DNA of 50,146 nucleotides from Flavobacteriales bacterium. GTDB taxonomy: Bacteria > Bacteroidota > Bacteroidia > Flavobacteriales > Flavobacteriaceae. Under the pieces are notes generated by a model. That model saw nothing but the letters and a program-made list of their open reading frames with translations, had not been told where the DNA came from and did no database searches. The position numbers and the translations under genes were made by a program. Each line of letters starts with the position of its first letter. Position 1 is the first letter of the stretch. The stretch is taken from NCBI GenBank assembly GCA_027065715.1, contig JAMONO010000027.1, positions 1-50,146 on the forward strand. Direction: 5' to 3'. This document shows, piece by piece, positions 17,474 to 27,050 of this stretch.

Positions 17474-20107
17474 TTATTGTATTTTTTTCAATACCAGTTC
17501 TTTGGCTTTTTGCAAGGCTTTGGGCAGACCTGCCGGATTTTTACCACCCGCTGTGGCAAAAAACGCTTGTCCTCCACCGCCGCCTTGTATTTCGCCGGCA
17601 GCTTCACGAACTATATTTCCGGCGTGTAAACCGTATTTTTCAATCAAATTTTTGGATATATAAAGACTGATAACAGCTTTGTTGTTTTGATGCGTGCCTA
17701 CAACGGCTACAATATTGTCGAGCTCTTTTCCAAACGAAAATAATAAGTCTTTGACGGTGGCACTGTCCAATTCGAGTTCTTTTGCCAAAAAGCGAATATT
17801 GCCCAAATCTTCAAATTCGTTTTTAAGCTGCGCTTGTATAAAACGTGCTTTTTCTTTTTTTAGTTTATCAATTTCTTTACGAAGTGCTTGATTGTCATTT
17901 TGCAAATTTTGAACACTTTGGGTCAGATCGGTTGGATTTTTAAGAATTTTTTTGAGCTGTTTCATCTCTTGATCTTGCTGCAAATAATAGTCTTTTACGG
18001 TTTTTCCGGTTATGGCTTCAATTCGGCGGATACCGGCGGCAATGGCACTTTCGCTCAGTATTTTGAATTGCCAAATATCACCGGTATTGGCAACATGCGT
18101 ACCACCGCATAGTTCGGCATGATTGCCAAATTTAATCATACGCACCGTATCACCGTATTTTTCGCCAAACAGTGCCATGGCACCTTCTTTCATGGCTTGT
18201 GCAATGGGAATATTGCGTTTTTCTACCAATGGCAATTTGTCATTTATACGGGCATTGACAAAATTTTCAACCTTTTGTATTTCATCTTCCGTCATTTTGC
18301 CGAAGTGCGAAAAATCAAAACGCAAATGAGTAGGTGCAACCAATGAACCTTTTTGTTCGACATGTTTACCGAGTACTTCTCTGAGAGCTTGATGAAGCAG
18401 ATGCGTAGCAGAGTGATTGGCAGCCGTTTTTTCACGTGCATCTTTATCGACTACGGCTTTAAAAAGTTCATTAACATTTTTGGGTAAAGTTTTTGACAGA
18501 TGAACTATCAGGTTATTTTCTTTTTTGGTGTCTGTAATGTAAGTAACTTCACCATTGGGGGCTTCCAAATAACCGCGATCGCCGACTTGTCCGCCACTTT
18601 CGGGATAAAAAGGGGTCAGATTAAAAACCAATTGATACATATCGCCGTCTTTTTTTGACGAAACTTTACGGTATTTGGTTATTTTTACCAAAGTTTCCAA
18701 ATTGTCATATCCTACAAATTCTTCTTCGTCATCTTCATTGACAATTACCCAGTCATCAGTCGAAATTTCTGCTGCCGATTTGCTGCGTTGTTTTTGTTTT
18801 TGCATTTCGGTTTCAAATTCGGTTTCGTCAAACGTATAGCCTTTTTCGCGCAAAATAAGTGCGGTTAAATCTTTTGGGAAACCATAAGTATCATACAGTT
18901 CAAAAACCTTGCTGCCCGAAATTTTATTGGACGAAGCTGTTTCAATGATGCGGTTGAGTAATACCAAGCCTTGTTCCAATGTGCGTAAAAACGACTGTTC
19001 TTCTTCACGAATTACATTGCTAACCAAGTCTTTTTGTTTTTGTATTTCGGGAAAGGCTTCACCCATAATTTGCACCAAGGTAGGCACCAGTTTGTATATA
19101 AAAGCTTGTTTCAAATTTAAAAACGTAAAACCGTATCTGATAGCACGTCGCAAAATACGTCTAATTACATAACCGGCTCCGGTATTGGAAGGCAATTGAC
19201 CGTCGGCAATTGAAAAAGCAACGGCACGCAAGTGGTCGGCTATTACGCGCATGGCAATGTCGGTTTTTTCGTCTTTGCCGTAAGTTCTGTTCGAAATATT
19301 TTCTATTTCTTGAATCAAAGGCACAAAAATATCTGTATCGTAATTTGATTTTTTTCCTTGTAAAACCATGGTCAAACGTTCAAATCCCATACCCGTATCG
19401 ACGTGTTTGTCGGGAAGCTTTTCCAAACTTCCGTCGGCTTTACGATTAAATTCGATAAAAACCAAGTTCCAAATTTCAATTACTTCGGGGTGGTCTTTAT
19501 TGACCAAATCCTTGCCGGGAATTTTGGCTTTTTCTTCATTCGAACGCAAATCGACATGTATTTCGGACGAAGGTCCGCAAGGTCCTGTATTGCCCATTTC
19601 CCAAAAATTGTCTTTTTTGTTGCCTAACAGAATTCTATCTTCGGATATATGTTGTTTCCAATAATTGTAAGCTTCGGTATCTTTTTCAAGTCCTTCATTT
19701 TCAGCACCTTCAAAAATAGTTACATAAAGATTGTCCGGATTTATTTTATATACTTCGGTCAGTAGTTCCCATGCCCAAGCTATAGCTTCTTTTTTAAAAT
19801 AATCGCCGAAACTCCAATTGCCCAACATTTCAAACATGGTATGGTGGTAAGTATCAAGCCCTACTTCTTCCAAGTCATTGTGTTTGCCCGATACACGCAA
19901 GCACTTTTGGGTATCGGCTATTCGTTTGTGTTCCGGAACTTTATAACCCAAAAAATACTCTTTAAACTGATTCATGCCTGCATTGGTAAACATCAATGTA
20001 GGGTCGTCTTTTAAAACAATAGGTGCCGAAGGGACAATTTTATGATCTTTTGACGCAAAAAAATCTAAAAAAGTCTGTCTAATCTCTTTGGAATTTAACA
20101 TTTTCAT
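17474..20107 (-). CDS. alaS: alanyl-tRNA synthetase
   Basis: AlaS charges tRNA-Ala and edits mischarged Ser and Gly. At 877 residues it contains the class II catalytic domain ([36 protein letters not shown]), an anticodon-recognition helical region, and the editing domain with HSATHLLH and [11 protein letters not shown] zinc-site motifs. A DHHA1 C-terminal domain ends with [17 protein letters not shown] second Met at codon 3 is an alternative start. The gene is divergent from the M23 peptidase gene, and pepE follows one base after its stop. Confidence 0.98.
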   Translation of the reverse strand: MKMLNSKEIRQTFLDFFASKDHKIVPSAPIVLKDDPTLMFTNAGMNQFKEYFLGYKVPEHKRIADTQKCLRVSGKHNDLEEVGLDTYHHTMFEMLGNWSFGDYFKKEAIAWAWELLTEVYKINPDNLYVTIFEGAENEGLEKDTEAYNYWKQHISEDRILLGNKKDNFWEMGNTGPCGPSSEIHVDLRSNEEKAKIPGKDLVNKDHPEVIEIWNLVFIEFNRKADGSLEKLPDKHVDTGMGFERLTMVLQGKKSNYDTDIFVPLIQEIENISNRTYGKDEKTDIAMRVIADHLRAVAFSIADGQLPSNTGAGYVIRRILRRAIRYGFTFLNLKQAFIYKLVPTLVQIMGEAFPEIQKQKDLVSNVIREEEQSFLRTLEQGLVLLNRIIETASSNKISGSKVFELYDTYGFPKDLTALILREKGYTFDETEFETEMQKQKQRSKSAAEISTDDWVIVNEDDEEEFVGYDNLETLVKITKYRKVSSKKDGDMYQLVFNLTPFYPESGGQVGDRGYLEAPNGEVTYITDTKKENNLIVHLSKTLPKNVNELFKAVVDKDAREKTAANHSATHLLHQALREVLGKHVEQKGSLVAPTHLRFDFSHFGKMTEDEIQKVENFVNARINDKLPLVEKRNIPIAQAMKEGAMALFGEKYGDTVRMIKFGNHAELCGGTHVANTGDIWQFKILSESAIAAGIRRIEAITGKTVKDYYLQQDQEMKQLKKILKNPTDLTQSVQNLQNDNQALRKEIDKLKKEKARFIQAQLKNEFEDLGNIRFLAKELELDSATVKDLLFSFGKELDNIVAVVGTHQNNKAVISLYISKNLIEKYGLHAGNIVREAAGEIQGGGGGQAFFATAGGKNPAGLPKALQKAKELVLKKIQ

Positions 20108-20121
20108 TTCAATATTTTTTT

Positions 20122-20129
20122 TAACTTTG
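20122..20129 (+). promoter_or_regulatory. -7 box for the M23 peptidase gene
   Basis: TAACTTTG matches TAnnTTTG, 54 bases upstream of the M23 peptidase ATG, in the gap between divergent alaS and the peptidase. No clear -33 TTTG at 19 bases. Confidence 0.45.
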
Positions 20130-20183
20130 CAACATTACAAGCCAAACTTGTAATTTTTTGGAGCAACAAAAATAAGACAAAAT

Positions 20184-21155
20184 ATGGCGAAACGGAAATT
20201 TATTTACGATCCCGAAACACTTTCTTATCAACAATTGGAAACCGGTTCAACCAAATGGATTATGGTTTTTATTGCCGGTGCTATTGTTGGTGTCGGGGTA
20301 TTTATGGTTTTGCTGTCTTCACCCAAAGCTTTTTTTCAAACCCCTCGCGAAAAAGAATTGGTTCGCGAAAACGAAAATTTGAAATTAAACTATGAGTTGC
20401 TCGATAAAAAAATGAAAAATATCGAATTGGTGCTCAATGACATCAAACAAAGGGATAATAATATATATCGAACTATTTTGGAAGCAGATCCCATTCCCGA
20501 TGATGTTAGAAAAGCAGGTTACGGCGGAGTTGATTTGTATGAAAACTTATCGGGTTATGACAATTCGGAATTGATAAAACAGTCTCTTAACAAAGCAGAA
20601 CAGATTGAAAAACAATTAGTTGTGCAATCCAAATCGTTTGATGAAGTTGTAAAGTTAGCCAAAAACAAAGAAAAAATGTTGGCCCATTTACCTGCCATTC
20701 AACCGGTACAAAATAAAGATTTAACTCGTATGGCATCGGGCTATGGTATGCGTATTCACCCTATTTTAAAAACACGTCGCATGCACTACGGTATGGATTT
20801 TACCGCCAAAACAGGAACCCCGATTTATGCCACCGGAGACGGTATTGTAAAACATGCCGGTTGGAAATCAAACGGTTTTGGCAAGCATGTGGTTATTGAC
20901 CACGGTTTTGGTTATGAAACTTTATATGCACACATGAGTAAAGTAGCCGTAAGAAACGGTCAAAAAGTCAAGCGCGGACAAATAATAGGATATGTTGGAA
21001 ATACCGGATTGTCGGCAGGACCGCACTGTCATTATGAAGTGCATGTTAATGGCAAGCGAGTAAATCCTATTAATTATTACTACAACGATTTGTCGGCTAA
21101 ACAATATGCCGAATTACGAAAAATGGCTTCCGAAGAAAATCAATCACTCGATTAA
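20184..21155 (+). CDS. M23-family cell-wall metallopeptidase, membrane anchored
   Basis: A 323-residue murein endopeptidase-like protein. One transmembrane helix (about 25-45) is followed by a coiled-coil stretch (about 55-80) and a C-terminal LytM/M23 domain. The zinc ligands are visible in SGYGMRIHPI, HYGMDFTAKTGTP and the HCHYEVH motif near the end. The single anchor and coiled coil place the catalytic domain in the periplasm, as in proteins that act on peptidoglycan during growth or division. Its stop overlaps the start of the MerR gene by one base (TAATG). Confidence 0.93.
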   Translation: MAKRKFIYDPETLSYQQLETGSTKWIMVFIAGAIVGVGVFMVLLSSPKAFFQTPREKELVRENENLKLNYELLDKKMKNIELVLNDIKQRDNNIYRTILEADPIPDDVRKAGYGGVDLYENLSGYDNSELIKQSLNKAEQIEKQLVVQSKSFDEVVKLAKNKEKMLAHLPAIQPVQNKDLTRMASGYGMRIHPILKTRRMHYGMDFTAKTGTPIYATGDGIVKHAGWKSNGFGKHVVIDHGFGYETLYAHMSKVAVRNGQKVKRGQIIGYVGNTGLSAGPHCHYEVHVNGKRVNPINYYYNDLSAKQYAELRKMASEENQSLD

Positions 21156-21484
21156 TGAAAACTTTACCCGAAAAGGTATATTATCGTATCAACGAATTAG
21201 CCGATGCCTTTGACTTAAAACCTTCGGTGTTACGCTACTGGCAAAAAGAATTTTCGTTTTTAATCAAACCGAAAAAAAATGCCAAAGGCGAAAGCCTTTT
21301 TACGCAAAAAGATGTCGAAAATTTTAAGTTGATTTACCATTTGGTTAAAGAAAACAAATACAAACTCGAAGGAGCCAAGAAAAAATTACGCACCGAACGT
21401 CAAAAAATAAGTAAGAATATAAACGTAATTGAGCGTTTGGTAAACATAAAACAGCAGTTGATAAAAATACGGGATAACTTATAG
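21155..21484 (+). CDS. MerR-family transcriptional regulator
   Basis: A 109-residue regulator with a MerR winged helix: YRINELADAFDLKPSVLRYW, then a QKDVENFKLIYHLVKENKY segment and a basic coiled tail. No cysteine-rich metal site or effector domain is present, so the ligand is not apparent. It is translationally coupled to the M23 peptidase by a one-base overlap, a common pairing in Flavobacteriia. A -7 box lies downstream for the next operon. Confidence 0.9.
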   Translation: MKTLPEKVYYRINELADAFDLKPSVLRYWQKEFSFLIKPKKNAKGESLFTQKDVENFKLIYHLVKENKYKLEGAKKKLRTERQKISKNINVIERLVNIKQQLIKIRDNL

Positions 21485-21495
21485 GTATTTTTTAA

Positions 21496-21503
21496 TATCT
21501 TTG
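21496..21503 (+). promoter_or_regulatory. -7 box for the LemA-TPM operon
   Basis: TATCTTTG matches TAnnTTTG and lies 26 bases before the LemA ATG, inside the 45-base gap after the MerR gene. It suggests LemA and the two TPM genes have their own promoter. No -33 TTTG box at the usual spacing. Confidence 0.5.
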
Positions 21504-21529
21504 TTGCACAATCTAAAATTAAAATAGTT

Positions 21530-22120
21530 ATGAAAAAACTTTTAACTGCCTTAGCTCCTTTTTTAGCCATAGCCTTTTTGTTATATGTAACCGTAGGTCG
21601 CTACTATAACAATGCCATTGTTTATCAAGAAGATGCCAAAACCGCTTGGTCAAAAGTCGAAAGTGCTTATCAACGACGAGCCGATTTGATACCCAATTTG
21701 GTCAATACCGTTAAAGGATACGCCAAACACGAAAAAGAAACCTTGGAAGCCGTTATAAAAGCTCGTGCCGCTGCTACCCAAACCAAGATTGATCCTACCA
21801 ATATAACACCCGAACAATTGGCACAGTTTCAACAAGCCCAACAAGGTTTAAGCGGAGCCCTGTCCCGTTTGTTGGTTACCGTTGAAAAATATCCCGAATT
21901 AAAAGCCGATAAACATTTTCTCGAATTACAAAGTCAATTGGAAGGAACCGAAAACCGTATAAAAGTCGAAAGAGACCGGTTTAACGATGCGGTAAATGTT
22001 TACAATATACACATTAAAAAATTCCCCGGACGCTTATTTGCCGGTTTATTCGGATTTAAAGAAATGGCACGTTTTTCAAGCGAAAAAGGCGCCGAAAAAG
22101 CACCCAAAGTCGAATTTTAA
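21530..22120 (+). CDS. LemA family protein
   Basis: A 196-residue protein with an N-terminal membrane helix (ALAPFLAIAFLLYVTVG) and a helical-bundle domain carrying the LemA signature KVESAYQRRADLIPNLVNTV. LemA proteins are membrane anchored with an extracytoplasmic alpha-helical domain; their biochemical role is unclear. It is followed with a one-base overlap (TAATG) by a TPM-domain protein, and then by a second TPM gene. LemA plus TPM is a recurrent pair across bacteria. Confidence 0.93.
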   Translation: MKKLLTALAPFLAIAFLLYVTVGRYYNNAIVYQEDAKTAWSKVESAYQRRADLIPNLVNTVKGYAKHEKETLEAVIKARAAATQTKIDPTNITPEQLAQFQQAQQGLSGALSRLLVTVEKYPELKADKHFLELQSQLEGTENRIKVERDRFNDAVNVYNIHIKKFPGRLFAGLFGFKEMARFSSEKGAEKAPKVEF

Positions 22121-22557
22121 TGACAACCGGACAGTTTTTAACACCGCAACAAGAACAACGTATTATAAAAGCAATTCAAACAGCCGAAAAAAATACTTCG
22201 GGTGAAATACGTGTTCACTTAGAATCAAAAAACAAAGAAAAACCTTCGATGCCTTATGTCGAATCGGTTTTTGACCGGATAGGTATGACCCAAACCAAAG
22301 ATCGAAACGGAGTTTTGTTTTATGTCGATATAAAACACAAAGTTTTTACCGTTTTGGGTGATAAAGGTATCGATGCCAAAGTGCCGCCCGATTTTTGGCA
22401 AGATGTAAAAAAAGAGGTGTTGAAGCACTTTAAAACAGGAGATTATACACTGGGGTTGGAACGTGGCATCTTAATGGTTGGCAAAAAGCTCAAAAACTTT
22501 TTTCCATACCAAAATGATGATGTCAATGAACTTCCTGACGAAATTTCAAAAAACTGA
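22120..22557 (+). CDS. TPM-domain protein (first copy, soluble)
   Basis: A 145-residue TPM domain, with the conserved TSGEIRVHLES, DRNGVLFYVDIKHKVFTVLGD and DYTLGLERGILMVG segments. No signal peptide or membrane helix is apparent, so it is likely cytoplasmic, unlike the second copy. TPM domains are implicated in photosystem II repair in plants and are of unknown role in bacteria. It overlaps lemA by one base and lies 3 bases before the second TPM gene. Confidence 0.9.
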   Translation: MTTGQFLTPQQEQRIIKAIQTAEKNTSGEIRVHLESKNKEKPSMPYVESVFDRIGMTQTKDRNGVLFYVDIKHKVFTVLGDKGIDAKVPPDFWQDVKKEVLKHFKTGDYTLGLERGILMVGKKLKNFFPYQNDDVNELPDEISKN

Positions 22558-22560
22558 TTC

Positions 22561-23376
22561 ATGTCAAAACTGAAATTTATTGTTCTATTTTTTGTAATAT
22601 ATTCCGGTTTTTTGTCCATGTCCGGACAAGATCGTTATATGTTGGCACCGGTGCCTAAATTGGTCATTGAAAAAGACGGTTTGCCTCAAAAACCAACCTT
22701 GCAACAGCAACAAACCGTTTCGGTATATGATTATGCGCACATGCTAACCGATGCCGAACGCAAAAAACTGCAAGAAAAAATCAGTAAATACAACGACTCT
22801 ACTTCTACTCAAATAGTTATTGCCACCATAAAAAAACTCAATGACGATATTTCGTTATATGCTACCGAATGGGCTCATAAGTGGGGTATCGGTCAAAAAA
22901 ACAAAGGTAACGGAATATTCATTCTCATATCGCGTGACGATCACAAAATAACCATCCGAACCGGTTACGGAGTAGAACATTTGCTAACCGACGCACTGTC
23001 GAGACGTATTATTGAACGCGACATTATCCCTTATTTTAAACAAGGAAAATTTTATGAAGGACTGAATGCCGCTTTGGATACCATTCAAAAAATATTGTCG
23101 GGTGAATTTACCAATGATACGAGCGATTCCGAATCGTGGCCTTTTTGGGCTGTATTTTTATTTATTTTTTTCATGATTATTATTATTGCTTTGGTTTTTG
23201 GAAATTCATCAGGAAGTTCTGGAAGTTCGTCCGGTGGCGGTCCTATTATTTATACCAGTAGTGGTAGCAGCAGCTCGTGGGGAAGCAGTTCGGGAAGCAG
23301 TAGCTTTGGCGGTGGCTTTTCGGGCGGATTTGGCGGCGGCGGATTTGGCGGTGGCGGTGCTACCGGAAGTTGGTAA
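22561..23376 (+). CDS. TPM-domain protein (second copy, exported and membrane anchored)
   Basis: A 271-residue protein: signal peptide (cleavage about SMSGQ), a TPM domain (about 50-175; NDSTSTQIVIATIKKLNDD, KGNGIFILISRDDHKITIRT), and a transmembrane helix (about 194-215). The tail is serine- and glycine-rich low complexity ending in repeated Gly-Gly-Phe-Gly units. The exported TPM domain with a C-terminal anchor is the YgcG-like layout. It ends the LemA-TPM-TPM operon; the convergent Rrf2 gene stops 4 bases away. Confidence 0.9.
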   Translation: MSKLKFIVLFFVIYSGFLSMSGQDRYMLAPVPKLVIEKDGLPQKPTLQQQQTVSVYDYAHMLTDAERKKLQEKISKYNDSTSTQIVIATIKKLNDDISLYATEWAHKWGIGQKNKGNGIFILISRDDHKITIRTGYGVEHLLTDALSRRIIERDIIPYFKQGKFYEGLNAALDTIQKILSGEFTNDTSDSESWPFWAVFLFIFFMIIIIALVFGNSSGSSGSSSGGGPIIYTSSGSSSSWGSSSGSSSFGGGFSGGFGGGGFGGGGATGSW

Positions 23377-23379
23377 CTA

Positions 23380-23844
23380 TTACAATAAATCTTTTCTTTT
23401 TATTTCGACACCTTTTAACGACAGGAAGGAACCGTTTTGTTTGATTTCGCGTGCAAAATCCAATATGGTTTGATTTTGAAATTTATTCCACAAAGCATCT
23501 TTAAACGGAGCAACTATGTGATGAACCGGACACGGATTTTCGTCGCTGCATCGAGGCAATCCCAAAAAACAACCCTCAAAAATATTCTCATTTTCAATTT
23601 CTTTTAATATCGAATTGATATTATTTTGCATATTTTGCGGTGTCATAAAAAAACCGCCTTTGGGTCCTTTGGTTGATGAAATAACACCGGCTTTAGCCAG
23701 TTGTTGTAGCAATTTGGCTATAAATGACAAAGGAATTTCGAGTTCTTCGGCAATTTGTTTTGAACCGTATTTTTTGTGGTAAGAACTGTTTTCGGCCAAA
23801 AATAAAACCGCTCTTATGGCATATTTGGAAGCATTGGATAACAT
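23380..23844 (-). CDS. Rrf2-family transcriptional regulator with cysteine cluster
   Basis: A 154-residue regulator with an Rrf2 winged helix: KYAIRAVLFLAENS, KQIAEELEIPLSFIAKLLQQ and KAGVISSTKGPKGGFFM. Three cysteines, C92-x6-C99-x5-C105 in EGCFLGLPRCSDENPC, match the spacing class of [2Fe-2S] or [4Fe-4S] sensing members (IscR and NsrR types). It may therefore sense Fe-S status or nitric oxide, which is inference. It is convergent with the LemA operon and divergent from pdxH. No iscS, suf or hmp gene is adjacent. Confidence 0.92.
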   Translation of the reverse strand: MLSNASKYAIRAVLFLAENSSYHKKYGSKQIAEELEIPLSFIAKLLQQLAKAGVISSTKGPKGGFFMTPQNMQNNINSILKEIENENIFEGCFLGLPRCSDENPCPVHHIVAPFKDALWNKFQNQTILDFAREIKQNGSFLSLKGVEIKRKDLL

Positions 23845-23934
23845 AAATGGATATTTTAAGGTAAAAATAACAAAAACAATAAAAGACCAATTGATATTTT
23901 ATAGTTTTGTCAAATATTTTTCAACTAATTAATG

Positions 23935-23942
23935 TATATTTG
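23935..23942 (+). promoter_or_regulatory. -7 box for pdxH
   Basis: TATATTTG matches TAnnTTTG and sits 17 bases before the pdxH ATG. A TTTG at 23906-23909 is present but 25 bases away, longer than the usual 19. Confidence 0.4.
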
Positions 23943-23959
23943 TTGTAAAAGCTTTTGGT

Positions 23960-24607
23960 ATGCAAAAGGATTTAAGTAATTATCGAAAAATATATAGGCG
24001 TGCCGAATTGGACGAAAGTACGGTTCCGGATAATCCGTTGGAACTCTTTCGAGATTGGTTTGTCGACGCCGAAAAAAATGAAGATTGTATAGAAGTCAAT
24101 GCCATGAGTTTGGCTACAAACGGCTTGGACGGTTACCCGCGTATCAGAGTGGTTTTGCTTAAAAAATTTACATGGGAAGGTTTTGTTTTTTATACCAATT
24201 ACAATAGCGAAAAAGGTAAAGCCATTGCATATAATCCCAAAGTATCGTTGGCGTTTTTTTGGCCTAAAATGGAAAGACAAATAAAAATAAAGGGTATGGC
24301 TGAAAAATTGCCCGTAAATTTATCTGACGGATATTTTGAACAACGTCCGCGTGGCAGTCAAATAGGCGCTTGGGCATCACCACAAAGCGAAGTCATACCT
24401 CATAAACAATTTTTGCAACAACGATACGCCGAATTTGAAAAAAAATTTGAAGGCAATGAAGTGCCGCGCCCCAATCATTGGGGCGGATATTTGGTCAAAC
24501 CGGTCGAAATTGAATTTTGGCAAGGACGCCCCAACAGGCTACACGACCGCATACGATACCGTTTGCAAGATGATTATACTTGGAAAATAGAACGTTTGGG
24601 TAGCTAA
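23960..24607 (+). CDS. pdxH: pyridoxamine 5'-phosphate oxidase
   Basis: PdxH uses FMN and oxygen to make pyridoxal 5'-phosphate. The 215-residue protein has the family segments in order: NAMSLATNGLDGYPRIRVVL, GFVFYTNYNSEKGK, FFWPKMERQIKIKG, RPRGSQIGAWASPQSEVI, and the C-terminal EIEFWQGRPNRLHDRIRY substrate-binding signature. Length is normal. Its TAA overlaps the convergent stop codon of the DUF3667 gene by two bases. Confidence 0.97.
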   Translation: MQKDLSNYRKIYRRAELDESTVPDNPLELFRDWFVDAEKNEDCIEVNAMSLATNGLDGYPRIRVVLLKKFTWEGFVFYTNYNSEKGKAIAYNPKVSLAFFWPKMERQIKIKGMAEKLPVNLSDGYFEQRPRGSQIGAWASPQSEVIPHKQFLQQRYAEFEKKFEGNEVPRPNHWGGYLVKPVEIEFWQGRPNRLHDRIRYRLQDDYTWKIERLGS

Positions 24608-25842
24608 TTGTTTAACAAGGCAACAACCGAAATAACCAAAAAACCCATGGCTGTCATAATCAAATAAACAGGCATTACCAAAAACAATACTTTTCCTGTT
24701 GTTTTTAGAAAATTCTGTTTGTAAAAAACTTCAAAACTTTTAACAATATAATATACAAACCACAAATTTGCCGTTATGCTAAATATCAAACCGGTTGCTT
24801 TGGGAAGAAGTTCCATTATTAAACCTGTCAAAAGTAGCAAGAAATAGACACTTTGTAAATAGAAAACAAAAATTAAAGTTTCGGTATAAGAGTGAGCCTT
24901 TTTATAGTATAACAAATAAACCCACAACGAAAAAACAGGTAAAACAAAAAATAATCCGATACTGATTTTTGACATAACGGCTTGTTTATATTGCCTTTGG
25001 TTTTGCTTGGTTGTAAAAAGTGTTTTTAAACGACGAGGAAAAGCAATAGCCAATCTGTTTTGCCAATTGTCATTGATTTGCAAATAATGTGCTATATCTT
25101 TTTCTTCCATGTATTTGTATGGTTCGTTGGTTACTAATCCCGACAGTTCGGCAATTTTTTTTAAAAAAGACATTTTTTCAAATTCCAAATTGTTTTTTAA
25201 TGCCGGATAATAATAATCAATATGTTTTCCTTTTAAATACTGATACAACAAACTTTCAAAGGTGTAATCATTGTGCGAAAAACTTTGATTGGTAAAACTG
25301 AAACTATTGCTTATTTTGCCGGAATTAACTTGCAAAATCTTGTTTATCAAACTGTCTTTTTGTTTATTGTTAAGAGTATCGGATTGCAGTTTTTGACAAA
25401 ATTGAATTTCTTTGTCCAAACTATCCAATTTTTGAACGAACCTTTGTTCTATTTGTCGGGGAATTGCCAAACTGTCATTTATACTTGTATTGATATTGAT
25501 AAAAGAAGGTTTATCTTTGACCGACAACATATTGATAAGTCCCGAAAATAAAAAATAAATAAGGCTCACTTGCAACAAAAAACGAAACGGATTGCTGTAT
25601 CGTACCCTTTTGCCTTGTATATATTCCAAAGGAACTTTACCGGGATTTTTTAACAAATTAGTAAGGGTTTGCCATATTTTGTTGTCAAAATTAAAAAAGT
25701 TGTCCAGCATATTTTGAAAAAACAATTGTATGCTCAATGGACGAATGTCATTTTTTTGTCCGCAATACGGACAATAATTTTCATCACCTTTTAGAGGGTA
25801 ACCGCAATTGTAACATTTTATGTCTTTTTTTATTTTTAACAT
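24604..25842 (-). CDS. DUF3667-type membrane protein with N-terminal zinc ribbon
   Basis: The 412-residue protein starts with a zinc-ribbon-like CYNCGYPLKGDENYCPYCGQ (two CxxC knuckles), then PLSIQLFFQNMLDNFFNFD, the DUF3667 signature. Several transmembrane segments follow (about residues 83-101 and four to five after 300). The start at MLKIKKDIKC fits the family better than an ATG eight codons upstream (to 25866), which would add an odd hydrophobic tail before the zinc knuckle. A long middle region (about 110-290) is hydrophilic and presumably extracytoplasmic. Function unknown. Confidence 0.85.
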   Translation of the reverse strand: MLKIKKDIKCYNCGYPLKGDENYCPYCGQKNDIRPLSIQLFFQNMLDNFFNFDNKIWQTLTNLLKNPGKVPLEYIQGKRVRYSNPFRFLLQVSLIYFLFSGLINMLSVKDKPSFININTSINDSLAIPRQIEQRFVQKLDSLDKEIQFCQKLQSDTLNNKQKDSLINKILQVNSGKISNSFSFTNQSFSHNDYTFESLLYQYLKGKHIDYYYPALKNNLEFEKMSFLKKIAELSGLVTNEPYKYMEEKDIAHYLQINDNWQNRLAIAFPRRLKTLFTTKQNQRQYKQAVMSKISIGLFFVLPVFSLWVYLLYYKKAHSYTETLIFVFYLQSVYFLLLLTGLIMELLPKATGLIFSITANLWFVYYIVKSFEVFYKQNFLKTTGKVLFLVMPVYLIMTAMGFLVISVVALLNN

Positions 25843-25866
25843 GACATAAATATACCAAAATATCAT

Positions 25867-26076
25867 AAATTATTTTAATAATTGTTTAATTTTTTTAATC
25901 TCTCGGATTATTGAGAGGCTTGATTTATTAAAAAAAGGCAAAAAACATTGATTAACAGATTAACTAATACCAAAGACAAACAATAGGAGGATTGATAAAA
26001 ATATCTTATCTTTACCCTCGAAAAGCGTTCATTGAAAAAGTCCATTGAGGTCAAAAAAAACCGAAAAAAAGCATAA
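25867..26076. other. intergenic stretch before the Rhs remnant
   Basis: AT-rich sequence without a recognisable gene. A weak hairpin (CTCTC 25900-25904 with GAGAG 25913-25917) and an AGGAGG-like motif near 25987 without a following start codon are the only signals. No upstream Rhs or YD-repeat coding sequence was found in any frame. Confidence 0.5.
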
Positions 26077-27048
26077 AGGAGTTATAGATATGGGTTTAAC
26101 GGCATGGAGAAAGATGATGAAGTCAAAGGTGTTGGAAACAGCTTAAATTTTGGTAGCAGAACCATTTACGACCCGAGATTAGGGCGATTTAATTCCGTAG
26201 ATCCACGAGCACGACAATACCCAAGCATGTCGCCTTATGTTTATGCCTCAGACAATCCACTATATTACAATGATGAAGATGGTGAAGGTCCAATACCTTT
26301 TAGATTAAAAGACTTACTTACTGAAAATTCATCTTACCTTACAGGTTTATTGGCAGGAATTGGTGATGGAATAATTGAAACCATAGATTTAGTTGCCGGT
26401 ATGGCACAAACTTCTAATGCTTTTAATCCAATTTTTAATCCCATATTTTTCTTTTCTGATGAAGCCAAAAAAATAAGAAGCGAAGCAATGGAAACAGCCA
26501 AAATGGCTTTAAATGCTTTAACCAATGAAGATTTAAGAAATAAGATTTGGACAAACATCAAAAAAGAATTTGGCGAATGGCTTGACCAAACAACCTTTCA
26601 AGGCACAGCAGCCGAAGCGGGCTACCAACACGGTAAGCTAATTTTTGACGGACTAACGGCACTTGTTGGAGTAAGTGAAGTTAAATACCTGTTAAAAACG
26701 GGTGAGTTCTCTTTAAGTGGAAAGAAATTATTAGGGGTATGGAAAAAGGCAAAAAAGTCGTTTAAAACTGCTGCATTAAATGAATTAAAAAACTTTTTAA
26801 AATTAAATGCAGGAGAATCTATTGATGTTATCAAAAAAAGATTAAAAAGTTCGATAAAATCACACACTAAACAAATAGAGAAACATAAAAAATGGTTAAT
26901 AAATCCTAAATTAAAATATGGTGATAAATGGGATAAATTTTCAGAACAACATAAAAAAAATATAATACACCATTGGAAAGAAGATATTAGAAGAAATAAA
27001 GAATATAAAAAAGTAAAAGAACAGGCATTAAAAGAATTAAATAATTAA
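26077..27048 (+). CDS. orphan Rhs C-terminal tip with putative toxin domain (likely remnant)
   Basis: The frame opens right after a TAA at 26074-26076 and begins with RSYRYGFNG, followed by MEKDDEVKG (ATG at 26104, 314 residues from there). YGFNGMEKDDEVKG and YDPRLGRFNSVDP are the end of the Rhs repeat-associated core that normally caps a protein of a thousand or more residues. After SPYVYASDNPLYYND comes a non-conserved region: a pre-toxin-like segment with AEAGYQHGKLIFDGLTALVG at about 175-195, then a Lys/His-rich C terminus (about 225-314). In Rhs systems the C-terminal tip is the toxin, but this toxin type is not recognised. The Rhs shell and signal are absent, so it is a displaced or silent cassette. 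Codon use becomes more AT-rich toward the end. Confidence 0.8.
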   Translation, partial: RSYRYGFNGMEKDDEVKGVGNSLNFGSRTIYDPRLGRFNSVDPRARQYPSMSPYVYASDNPLYYNDEDGEGPIPFRLKDLLTENSSYLTGLLAGIGDGIIETIDLVAGMAQTSNAFNPIFNPIFFFSDEAKKIRSEAMETAKMALNALTNEDLRNKIWTNIKKEFGEWLDQTTFQGTAAEAGYQHGKLIFDGLTALVGVSEVKYLLKTGEFSLSGKKLLGVWKKAKKSFKTAALNELKNFLKLNAGESIDVIKKRLKSSIKSHTKQIEKHKKWLINPKLKYGDKWDKFSEQHKKNIIHHWKEDIRRNKEYKKVKEQALKELNN

Positions 27049-27050
27049 AA

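Noticed and set aside
23186-23473. Val/Ala-rich alternate frame across the Gly/Ser tail of the second TPM gene
   Set aside because: It is an off-frame reading of low-complexity codons and overlaps two genes with clear families.
26090-26146. AAGGAG with a following ATG before the Rhs tip, giving a 17-codon frame
   Set aside because: It is out of frame with the Rhs core and stops after 17 codons; more likely chance or a relic.
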